Below are positions 20,857 to 29,828 of a stretch of 30,939 nt of DNA, piece after piece; within the stretch, counting starts at the first letter, position 1, and every line of letters starts with the position of its first letter. The notes under the pieces were generated by a model that saw only the letters and a program-made list of their open reading frames with translations, was not told the origin of the DNA and did no database searches. The position numbers and the translations under genes were made by a program. The DNA is from Tubiluchus corallicola (Eukaryota; Priapulida; Priapulimorpha; Priapulimorphida; Tubiluchidae). Location of the stretch: positions 1 through 30,939 of the forward strand of contig JAQGDQ010001646.1 in NCBI GenBank assembly GCA_030141605.1, written 5' to 3'.

Positions 20857-20897
20857 TCTCAATTCAATCCTAATCAGTTCGTCGACCAATCTAGCAG

Positions 20898-21003
20898 TTC
20901 CAAATCTTAGGCTTCTCACACTAGAGTGATTACTAACTTAATTAGATTCATTTTTCTAATTAGTTTAGAGGCTGCAGAGAAGTGAGAAAACTAAGACTTG
21001 GAA
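20898..21003. other. Nested inverted repeats
   Basis: Outer arms 20898-20919 (TTCCAAATCTTAGGCTTCTCAC) and 20982-21003 match over about 19 of 22 positions; inner arms 20934-20946 and 20955-20967 (around TTAATTAGA and TCTAATTAG) match over 11 of 13. Together they could form a two-tier stem. No known element was recognised. Confidence 0.6.
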
Positions 21004-21312
21004 TTTCTGGATTTGAATTAGTGGCGCATCTTGGTCATAGGTGGCTCTGTAGTCATTTGCAACAGTATTTACGCTGACATTTGATTGTTTGAGTATACTT
21101 AGAACGGCAAAACTGATTCTGTACACACTATACTCGTTGTTTCACTGATTAATAAACTGATCAGCGAATTAGAGTTAAGTGGATTTGCTTAGCTTACCTT
21201 GCTGCTTGCTCTTGCTGCTGCTTGTTTTATTCGCATCTACCTGCAACTAAATCTCGCTCCTGCGAAAAGAAATACTCAATCACAGCTAACCTACTGAGTA
21301 TTGGGCACCTAT
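21004..21312. other. Unique sequence
   Basis: Nothing recognised, apart from a CTTGCTGCTTG-type duplication at about 21199-21225. Confidence 0.4.
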
Positions 21313-21366
21313 CCATACCTTGGCCGGGGCTGATCACGTCTGATGTCGGTAGTGGTTGCTCGGGAG
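21313..21366 (+). mobile_element. Possible 5S-rRNA-derived SINE head
   Basis: CCATACC at 21313, ten bases, then CTGATCACGTCTGATGTCGG (21330-21349) and a CTCGGGAG at about 21359. Eukaryotic 5S rRNA has CCATACC, thirteen bases, then a CTGATCTCGTCTGATCTCGG-like block, and later a TGGGAG C-box. The order and the near-matching 20-mer suggest descent from 5S rRNA, as in SINE3-class elements, with the internal promoter shortened. It lies about 80 bp upstream of the retroposon tail at 21446. Confidence 0.4.
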
Positions 21367-21445
21367 TTTATAATAAGGATGAGAAGTTTTATACTAAACA
21401 TAATTATATAGTAACACGACAATGCAGTAATACGGGCGATACTAA

Positions 21446-21598
21446 ACCAATTATAGTTTCTTACAACACTGTATAATGTAATATAATTACAAGGGAACTA
21501 CAATGTGTGGTTATTATAAAGTTGAATTTCTGTAGATGTGTTACTTTACTAACATCTTGTTGTCTTTGCAAGCTGTGTATTTTTATGCAAAATAAACT
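21446..21598 (+). mobile_element. Retroposon 3' tail, copy 2
   Basis: Second copy of 20379-20536 with a few substitutions and one ~8-bp deletion (a missing CTGTAGT-type repeat near 21526). It ends ATGCAAAATAAACTAA and continues into a TAA/TAG microsatellite. Confidence 0.8.
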
Positions 21599-21803
<205 letters not shown>

Positions 21804-21894
21804 TTGAAGAATCTTGAAGACTGGAAGATTTTGGAATCGCTTTAAAATTCTCTGTTGTTGGCTAAATACATGTATCTCACTGCTTAAAGCGAAA

Positions 21895-22048
21895 CTTTAT
21901 GTTGTGATTATTAAGCTGAGGAAACGACTGCATTAGTTTCCCTTTTGTTCACCTGCCCAAATCATTTAACATTAGAAAACTTATTTGGAAACTCTACAAA
22001 GCTCGTAATTCCCCGTAAAGGCGCTTGGTGTCGCTGAAACAATTTCCC
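21895..22048 (+). repeat. Interspersed repeat C, copy 1
   Basis: CTTTATGTTGTGATTATTAA to GAAACAATTTCCC. The reverse complement of 26990-27141 matches over about 150 bp, e.g. CATTTAACATTAGAAAAC, TTTGGAAACTCTACAAAG and CGCTTGGTGTCGCTGAAACA. The match stops exactly at AATTTCCC (22048), where the 45-bp minisatellite begins. Confidence 0.85.
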
Positions 22049-24354
22049 ATCACCACTACAGCCAGTAACTCAACGCATACCACTGATACTACCATCACCA
22101 CTACAGTCAGTAACTCGACACGTACCACTGATACTACCATCACTACTACAGCCAGTAACTCAACGCATATCACTGATACTACCATCACCACCACAGCCAG
22201 TAACTCAACCCGCACCACTGATACTACCATCACCACCACAGCCAGTAACTCAACGCATATCACTGATACTACCATCACCACTATAGCCAGTAACTCAATG
22301 CGTATCACTGATACTACTGTCACCACTACAGCCAGTAACTCAACGCGTACCACTAATACTACCATCACCACTACAGCCAGTAACTCAACGCGTACCACTG
22401 ATACTACCTTCACCACTACAGCCAGTAACTCAACGCGTACCACTGATACTACCATCACCACTACAGCCAGTAACTCAACGCGTACCACTGATACTACCAT
22501 CACCACTACAGCCAGTAACTCAACACGTATCACTGATACTACCATCACCACTACAGCCAGTAACTCAACGCATATCACTGATACTACCATCACCACTACA
22601 GCCAGTAACTCAACAAGCACCACTAATACTACCATCACCACTACAGCCAGTAACTCAACGCGTATCACTGATACTACCATCACAACTACAGCCAGTAACT
22701 CAACGCGTATCACTAATACTACCATCACCACTACAGCCAGTAACTCAACGCGTACCACTGATACTACCATCACCACTACAGCCAGTAACTCAACACATAC
22801 CACTGATACTACCATCACCACTACAGCCAGTAACTCAACACGTATCACTAATACTGCCATCATCACCACAGCCAGTAACTCAACGCGTATCACTGATACT
22901 ACCATCACAACTACAGCCATTAACTCAATGCGTATCACTAATACTACCATCACAACTACAGCCAGTAACTCAACGCGTACCACTAATACTACCATCACCA
23001 CTACAGCCAGTAACTCAACGCGTACCACTGATACTACCACCACCACTACAGCCAGTAACTCAACACGTACGTACCACTGATACTACCATCACCACAGCCA
23101 GTAACTCAACACGTACCACTGATACTACCATCACAACTACAGCCAGTAACTCAACGCGTACGTACCACTGATACTACCATCACAACTACAGCCAGTAACT
23201 CAACGCGTACCACTGATACTACCATCACCACCACAGCCAGTAACTCAACCCGTACCACTGATACTACCATCACCACCACAGCCAGTAACTCGACGCATAC
23301 CACTGATACTACCATCACCACTACAGCCAGTAACTCAACGCGCACCACTGATACTACCATCACCACTACAGCCAGTAACTCAACGCGTACCACTGATACT
23401 ACCATCACCACGACAGTCAGTAACTCAACGCGTATCACTAATACTACCATCACCACCACAGCCAGTAACTCAACGCGTACCACTGATACTACCATCACCA
23501 CTACAGCCAGTAACTCAACGCGTACCACTGATACTACCATCACCACGACAGTCAGTAACTCAACGCGTATCACTAATACTACCATCACCACCACAGCCAG
23601 TAACTCAATGCGTACCACTGATACTACCATCAGCACTACAGCCAGTAACTCAACGCGTATCACTAATACTACCATCACCACCACAGCCAGTAACTCAATG
23701 CGTACCACTGATACTACCATCACCACTACAGCCAGTAACTCAACGCGTACCACTGATACTACCATCACCACTACAGCCAGTAACTCAACACGTACGTACC
23801 ACTGATACTACCATCACCACAGCCAGTAACTCAACGCGTACCACTAATACTACCATCACCACCACAGCCAGTAACTCAACGCGTACCACTGATACTACCA
23901 TCACCACCACAGCCAGTAACTCAACGCGTACCACTGATACTACCATCACCACCACAGCCAGTAACTCAACACGTACCACTGATACTACCATCACCACCAC
24001 AGCCAGTAACTCAACGCGTACCACTGATACTACCATCACCACTACAGCCAGTAACTCAACGCGTACCACTGATACTACCATCACCACTACAGCCAGTAAC
24101 TCAACGCGTACCACTGATACTACCATCACCACTACAGCCAGTAACTCAACGCGTATCACTAATACTACCATCACCACCACAGCCAGTAACTCAATGCGTA
24201 CCACTGATACTACCATCACCACTACAGCCAGTAACTCAACGCGTACCACTGATACTACCATCACCACTACAGCCAGTAACTCAACGCGTACCACTGATAC
24301 TACCATCACCACTACAGCCAGTAACTCAACGCGTATCACTGATACTACCATCAC
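22049..24354 (+). repeat. 45-bp minisatellite, about 51 units
   Basis: Unit ACCACTGATACTACCATCAC + CACTACAGCCAGTAACTCAACGCGT in two pieces, period 45 bp. In one plus frame it reads as a 15-residue Thr/Ser repeat (TTDTTITTTASNSTR), superficially mucin-like; the minus strand is also open (VVRVELLAVVVMVVS). The plus frame is broken by 4-bp insertions (CGTA) at about 23070, 23160 and 23790, each bringing a TGA into frame, and by 3-bp deletions. No in-frame ATG, signal peptide or splice structure is attached at the left edge. Substitutions cluster at the two CpGs of ACGCGT (ACACGT, ACGCAT, ATGCGT). Non-coding minisatellite is the best call. The family recurs inverted at 29829-30939. Confidence 0.93.
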
Positions 24355-24495
24355 CGTTAATTTTCAATATACTAATCTATTTATAAAAAGGGCAGGAGGC
24401 TAGATGACACTATGGTCCTTCCCTACCCTGCTCCATGATTATAATTACTTAATATTTAACAAACTTTTGATGTTAAACTAATTGGAGAAAATAAA
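24355..24495. other. Short unique spacer
   Basis: Nothing recognised. Confidence 0.4.
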
Positions 24496-25442
24496 TGTTC
24501 TATGTCTATGTCTAAGTCTAATACTATGTCTTTGTCTATGTTTATTCGTATGTCTATCTCTATGTCTATTTGTATTCCTATGTCTATGTCTATGTCTATG
24601 TCTATGTATATGTCTAGTCGTATGTCTATGTCTATGTGTCTTCCTATGTCTATGTCTATGTCTGTGTCTTCGTCTGAATCTATCTCTATGACTATTCCTA
24701 AGTCTATGTCTATGCTTAATACTATGTCTATGTCTATGTCTATGTCTACCTCTACGTCTATGTCTATTGCTATGTCTATGTCTACCTCTACGTCTACGTC
24801 TACGTCTATGTCTATTGCTATGTCTACGTCTACCTCTACGTCTATGTCTATTGCTATGTCTATGTCTACCTCTACGTCTACGTCTACGTCTACGTCTACG
24901 TCTATGTCTATTGCTATGTCTACGTCTACCTCTACCTCTACGTCTACGTCTACGTCTACGTCTACGTCTATGTCTATGTCTATGTCTATTCCTGTCTACG
25001 TCTACGTCTACGTCTACGTCTACGTCTACGTCTACGTCTACGTCTACGTCTACGTCTACGTCTACGTCTACGTCTATGTCTATGTCTATTCTATGTCTAC
25101 GTCTACGTCTACGTCTACGTCTACGTCTACGTCTACCTCTACCTCTACCTCTACCTCTACCTCTACCTCTACCTCTACCTCTACCTCTACCTCTACCTCT
25201 ACCTCTACCTCTACCTCTACCTCTACGTCTACGTCTACGTCTACGTCTACGTCTACGTCTCCGTCTATGTCTATGTCTATTCCTATGTCTACGTCTACGT
25301 CTACGTCTACCTCTACCTCTACGTCTACGTCTACGTCTATGTCTATTCCTATTCCTATGTCTACGGCTACCTCTACGTCTACGTCTACGTCTACGTCTAC
25401 GTCTATTCCTATGTCTACGTCTACGTCTACGTCTATGTCTAC
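24496..25442. repeat. Hexanucleotide array TCTATG / TCTACG / TCTACC
   Basis: About 950 bp with a strict 6-bp period apart from a few single-base phase slips (for example near 24993 and 25090). The left ~270 bp are mainly TCTATG with imperfect units; the core has long pure TCTACG runs (24999-25072) and a TCTACC run (25132-25224). Every long open frame here, on either strand, is a dipeptide-repeat artefact (Ser-Thr, Leu-Arg, Asp-Val). Confidence 0.98.
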
Positions 25443-25852
25443 ACACTGCATGAATAATATGCACGCACCAAATAAGAACTAGCCTTCACTAATACGCAAT
25501 GCTTACAGTATAAGCCCTGCTCAGTGGCTAGAACAGTGAATCAATTATTAAAAGCGAATCTCGGGAGACACAGCGGGTTATTAGAACAATTTCAGAAACA
25601 AAATTGACTGCGTGAAGAGAGCGTTCCATCAAATGCCGCACGAAATTAGAAAATGAGTTTGCAAATTACTGCAAAAGATCCGGACTAGTCAAGAATCCCT
25701 ACTGAGCAGTGGTGGGCTTCGCTGAGCCGCTTTTTCATATGAACTTACACGAGAGGAATTTTGATAAATCAGAGATTATGGCTGATTTGCATTTCCAATA
25801 GCTGCTTGCTTTATAGGAAGGATTTGCAACGTATTTTGTACAATGGAAAGTC
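25443..25852. other. Unique sequence
   Basis: No gene or RNA recognised. Confidence 0.4.
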
Positions 25853-26210
25853 TAAGGCTGCCACACACAGGAACACACGAACAATGGCTACCCCACACAC
25901 AGGAACACACGAACAATCGCTGCCCCAAACACAGGAACACTCGAACAATGACTGCCACACACAAGAATACACGAACAATGACTGCCACACACAAGAACAC
26001 ACGAACAATCGCTGCCCCACACACAGGAACACTCGAACAATGACTGCCACACACAAGAACACACGAACAATGACTGCCACACACAAGAACACACGAACAA
26101 TCTCTGCCCCTCACACAGGAACACTCGAACAATGACTGCCACACACAAGAACACACGAACAATGGCTGCCACACACAAGAACACACGAGCAATGGCTGCC
26201 CCACACACAG
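25853..26210. repeat. 30-bp minisatellite with 92-bp higher-order repeat
   Basis: About 11 units of the ACACACAAGAACACACGAAC + AATGACTGCC type. Units 3-5, 6-8 and 9-11 form three trimers (30+30+32 bp): a GGAACACTCG unit, an AAGAACACACG unit ending GACTGCC, and an AAGAACACACG unit ending CTGCCCC. Period 92 shifts frame, so the Val/Cys-rich minus-strand frames are artefacts. Confidence 0.95.
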
Positions 26211-26283
26211 TGATAGAAAAAAAGAAATGGAGATAATCTGAAAATTTAAAATGAATCGTGATAAAAAAACAATAGTGCTTAAA
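26211..26283 (+). repeat. Short interspersed repeat D, copy 2
   Basis: Partner of 6119-6195 (shared ATAATCTGAAAATTT and TGAATCGT). It lies between the 30-bp minisatellite and family A copy 3. Confidence 0.5.
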
Positions 26284-26289
26284 ATGCTT

Positions 26290-26868
26290 AAAGGAAGACA
26301 GGATGAATTTTCAGATACTACCTCATTTTCAAGTACGGTAAAAAAAGTACTCATTTTAACACAATTAATACTGCAGAAGCGTTTCTGATAATTAAATAAT
26401 AGATTAAAAACTTAATTAACGGCGGGCGATTGATGATATCACAAACTAACATAATTTTCGCGCATGTTTTCGAAAACGAAGAATGAAGTACAGTGCTACT
26501 GTAGGAGATTCAGTGTGTTGTACTAAAGCTGGGCAAGTTTTAAGATAAAACACAAATTTCTAATTCACCGCTGTGCTCACACATGAGCTGTTGAACGTGT
26601 GTAGTTCGTCACAAACCAACACATCTGAAATGAGAGGTACAGTACGTGTTTTTTGTTCATTGCGTTTTCGAAATGCAAGCGCTACTGCCCGTCTAACTAG
26701 CGAAATGCATGTAACAGCAAAGAACTAGTGACGCGACCGTGAAATTGTGTTTGTGTGGTAAAAATTCTTTGACGTAAGTCATTTTTGAAAAAATAGTGTG
26801 TTTCTTTCCAATATTTTAAAGGGTAGATTGATATGACCTACAGTTTGAGATTGGGTCCGGTTTTGTCT
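26290..26868 (-). mobile_element. Interspersed repeat family A, copy 3
   Basis: Minus-strand copy, from ACAAAACCGGACCCAATCTC (26868 leftward) to TCATCCTGTCTTCCTTTAA (about 26290). It retains the central segment lost from copy 1. The CRE-like position here reads TTTGTGATATCATCAA. Confidence 0.85.
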
Positions 26869-26989
26869 TAAGCAAAAAGAGTTCCAGTGAAAATTAATTT
26901 CCAGAGGAAATGTCACCCGTGAACAGCAATATGGCCGATGTAACCACATTTATCTTAAGTATCACACAATGCTGAAGCGGCTTATCAGC
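26869..26989. other. Short unique spacer
   Basis: Nothing recognised between repeats A and C. Confidence 0.4.
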
Positions 26990-27141
26990 GGGAAATTGTT
27001 TCAGCGACACCAAGCGGCTTTACGGGGAATTACAGGCTTTGTAGAGTTTCCAAATACGTTTTCTAATGTTAAATGATTTGCTGGTGAGCGGAAGGGGAAC
27101 TAATGCAGAAGTTTTCTCAGTTTAATAATCACAGCATAAAG
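26990..27141 (-). repeat. Interspersed repeat C, copy 2
   Basis: Inverted copy of 21895-22048. At the edge where copy 1 is joined to the 45-bp minisatellite this copy instead continues into unrelated GCTGATAAGCCGC sequence. Confidence 0.85.
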
Positions 27142-27260
27142 AAATTCTCATTTTTGATTTATTAGCTGATTGTTTGTTTGTTTAAATATTTGTTTCTTTT
27201 AATTGATATTTTTTTCAATTTTTTTTTGTGATTTTTAATTAATTTTTCCAACTCTTGAAA
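27142..27260. other. T-rich spacer
   Basis: T-rich sequence with a short (GTTT)n run near 27172-27184. No gene. Confidence 0.4.
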
Positions 27261-27725
27261 TTAACCCTTTCATACCCGTTGTATCCCGTGAGATACGAGA
27301 TTATTTTCTGCCTTTAAAATTAATAAAATTTTAAAACAGACAGTCATTTGATCTGTTAATAGTTATTTTGATTTAAGCCAATAACAATAGACTAAAATGG
27401 TGATAAAATGGCAAACTAGAAAATCTACATAGCATAAAAAACTGCGCAAGGTACAGTACTTTAGAGATGACTTTGTACAGATCAGCATGGCATGCATACT
27501 AAATGTCTTAAATTCTTTAAAAAATTATCAGCAGTTGCAAAATGAAGCACATTTTATGCTTCCATTGAATCCCAATGTATCACGTGGGATACAGGCTATA
27601 TTTAGCACGCGGGCACAGGTAAAAAAATAATTATTATGTGTAAACAAGATGGACATACTGAACAAATATACCAAGCCAAAAAAATATTTCTTATTAAAAA
27701 AATAATTTGGGACTGAAAGGGTTAA
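27261..27725. mobile_element. piggyBac-type MITE, copy 2
   Basis: A 457-bp element (27265-27721) between TTAA at 27261-27264 and 27722-27725, same orientation as 7490-7955 and nearly collinear base for base. The TIRs are CCCTTTCATACCCG and, on the opposite strand, CCCTTTCAGTCCC, a better-matched pair than in copy 1. Near-palindromes GTATCCCGTGAGATAC (27281) and GTATCACGTGGGATAC (27577) are each one base off the copy 1 form. No transposase. Confidence 0.9.
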
Positions 27726-27904
27726 AAATAAAGTCCTTATTTTCCACATTATTGTAACGGATCCCACTTCTAACACTAGTGTAACGGATCCGGGTCCAGT
27801 ACGGATTCGTCTCAGGATGTATAGAGCGGCAAACAAGTTACGAAATACTTTACAGCAGACGAGAAAAGTAAAAAGAATACAAATGTAAAATAAACATTAA
27901 TGCA
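27726..27904. other. Unique spacer
   Basis: TGTAACGGATCC occurs twice, at about 27753 and 27780. Otherwise nothing recognised. Confidence 0.4.
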
Positions 27905-28325
27905 CAACTAGTAGCTCCATGACATGTGAACAGAGCTTTGTATAAAAATCAGCAAACCTACAGCATTCACCTTTACAGACAGAAAGGCCAGGTTGCAATC
28001 GTCATAATGCATAACCAGTAGCTCCATGACATGTGAACAAATTTTCGTATAAAAATCAGCAAACCTACAGCATTCACCTTTATAGACAGAAAGGCTAGGT
28101 TGCAATCGTCATAATGCATAACCAGTAGCTCCATGACATGTGAACAGACTTTCGTATAAAAATCAGCAAACCTACAGCATTCGCCTTTACAGACAGAAAG
28201 GCCAGGTTGGAATCGTCATAATGCATAACCAGTAGTTCCATGACATGTGAACAGACTTTCGTATAAAAATCAGCAAACCTAGAGCATTCACCTTCACAGA
28301 CAGAAAGACCAGGTTGGAATTGTCA
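27905..28325. repeat. 107-bp minisatellite, about 4 units
   Basis: GTAGCTCCATGACATGTGAA starts at 27911, 28018, 28125 and (as GTAGTTCC) 28232, an exact 107-bp period. Units differ by a handful of substitutions. The 65-codon minus-strand frame is a repeat translation. Confidence 0.95.
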
Positions 28326-28484
28326 AATTACGGCATTCATTCTGTTTTATACAGATACATTTGCATTACTGGGCTTCTCAACCATACCCATTACTGACAT
28401 TAGGTTGTTGGTCAAAATCTGCCTTCGTAACAATATCTTAGAGGAGACCGATGGACAGATGGACAGATGAAAAAATCATGAAAT
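28326..28484. other. Unique spacer
   Basis: Contains a short ATGGACAG duplication at about 28451-28467, just before the SINE head. No gene. Confidence 0.4.
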
Positions 28485-28791
28485 GGTTTAACAGTTCGTG
28501 GCGCAATGATGACTATTTATAAAGAGAAATTGATAAATGTCTTGTCTCGTAAACAGTTAATGTCTTGTAAACAGACGGTCCCTGGTTCGAATCCTGGCTT
28601 TACTAAAATGTTCACCACTCCACTTTTTTCTTGCATCCTGTGGAAATGGGGTGGCTGCTAGGTGGGGGGCCTCTTGGTTTTTCGCCATCCCGTCTCAATT
28701 ATCATATAGCAGTATTATTCTCATATAAATATTGTGTTTTATATCGTGTAAAAGAGACAAATAAATTGAATTGAATTGAATTGAATTGAAC
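28485..28791 (+). mobile_element. tRNA-derived SINE
   Basis: Pol III A box TGGCGCAATGATG (28499-28511) and perfect B box GGTTCGAATCC (28584-28594), followed by a ~150-bp body and an AATAAA plus (TTGAA)n tail ending at about 28791. The A-B distance (72 bp) is about twice that of a tRNA because AATGTCTTGTCTCGTAAACAG (28536-28556) is partly duplicated at 28559-28574. A tRNA head with a short-repeat tail of LINE type makes a SINE the firm call; the family was not identified. Confidence 0.8.
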
Positions 28792-28842
28792 TGTGAGCCT
28801 ACGAAACTTACCTCGTTTATAAGAAGTTTAACATCAAAACAA

Positions 28843-29351
28843 AGAATGCTCTACAATAATGAAAACTACGATAGCTTTTTTTAAATCAAAGCTTAGATTA
28901 AATGATAATTACCTCGGATACTCAAATTTCGTTAAGCTTTCAAGGCTACGCGCGACTCAGTGAATCTACTAAGATTGGCAGCAGCGCCTTTTTGTCACAT
29001 TCGCGTGGCCGACAAATAGAAGGCGGTACCGTGATGACCATGATCATGAACTGCAGTGTTAGTTTCTGACGTCATATGATGTAAAGCCCATTTTCGGGAC
29101 ATCATGCGTTTAAGCACTGTAACACTTACGCAAACGTGCTTGACGCGCAAGGGAAGACGCCTGCCATTGCAAAAACTGCGGTTAGTTTCTGACGTAAGCA
29201 ACAGCTGTGTTCGGTTGCCGTTAATTAACTTTCTAAGCTAATTATTCAAATATAAGAAACAATTGCTAACTTTCATAGGCAAGAAAATGTATATTTTAGC
29301 CAGGAAATTAAAATGAGATTGAGTCTAAACAATCATCCGGTTTTCCTTTAA
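28843..29351 (+). mobile_element. Interspersed repeat family B, copy 2
   Basis: Partner of 19513-19956, with about 85 extra bp at roughly 28950-29035. The CRE palindrome TGACGTCA is conserved at 29067-29074. Minus-strand frames here are not recognisable proteins. Confidence 0.8.
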
Positions 29352-29828
29352 CATGAGCGGCTACTTAGCAGAAAAATGTAGCAAAAACAAAATCCCCAAA
29401 ACACGAGGGAAACTGTTTTCTTATTGGCAATAAACCAAATCCCTTTCATCATCACAGGATTCATTAACCTTTCTGTTCAAGCCGACAGCGATAATTCGTA
29501 ATATCAACTCTAATCGCTTACAATTCTGTTTTGTCGAGACTGTTATTAAAGAGAAAAATACATGCACGCCATGTAATAGCAGTGATTACGTTGCTCAGGC
29601 TTGTCAGCTTTCAATGTGAGCAGTGAGTATTACGTTTGTTGATAGATGTACACGGAAGATCTTGGCAAATATTTCATACAATGCACCTGCCCAGTGCCGT
29701 GGTAATGTATACGGAAGCATAAAGAAAGGTCTGTACACAGATTACACATGTTTTCTGTTGGTGCTGAAGTAATGGGTTCATTGGAATTTCCTCCCGATTA
29801 TGTTGCAAGAATGTTGCACAATGTGTAG
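29352..29828. other. Unique sequence
   Basis: No gene recognised. It differs from both flanks of the first 45-bp array. Confidence 0.4.

Noticed and set aside
22025-23080. 351-codon Thr/Ser-rich 'mucin-like' frame
   Set aside because: Starts without ATG at an array edge, is open on both strands, and is broken by 4-bp insertions shared between arrays.
24478-25482. Several frames of 120-330 codons, Arg/His- or Ser/Met/Thr-rich
   Set aside because: All are dipeptide readings of a hexanucleotide repeat.
25776-26354. 192-codon Val/Cys/Phe-rich minus-strand frame
   Set aside because: 30-bp minisatellite translation that only stays open because of repeat composition.
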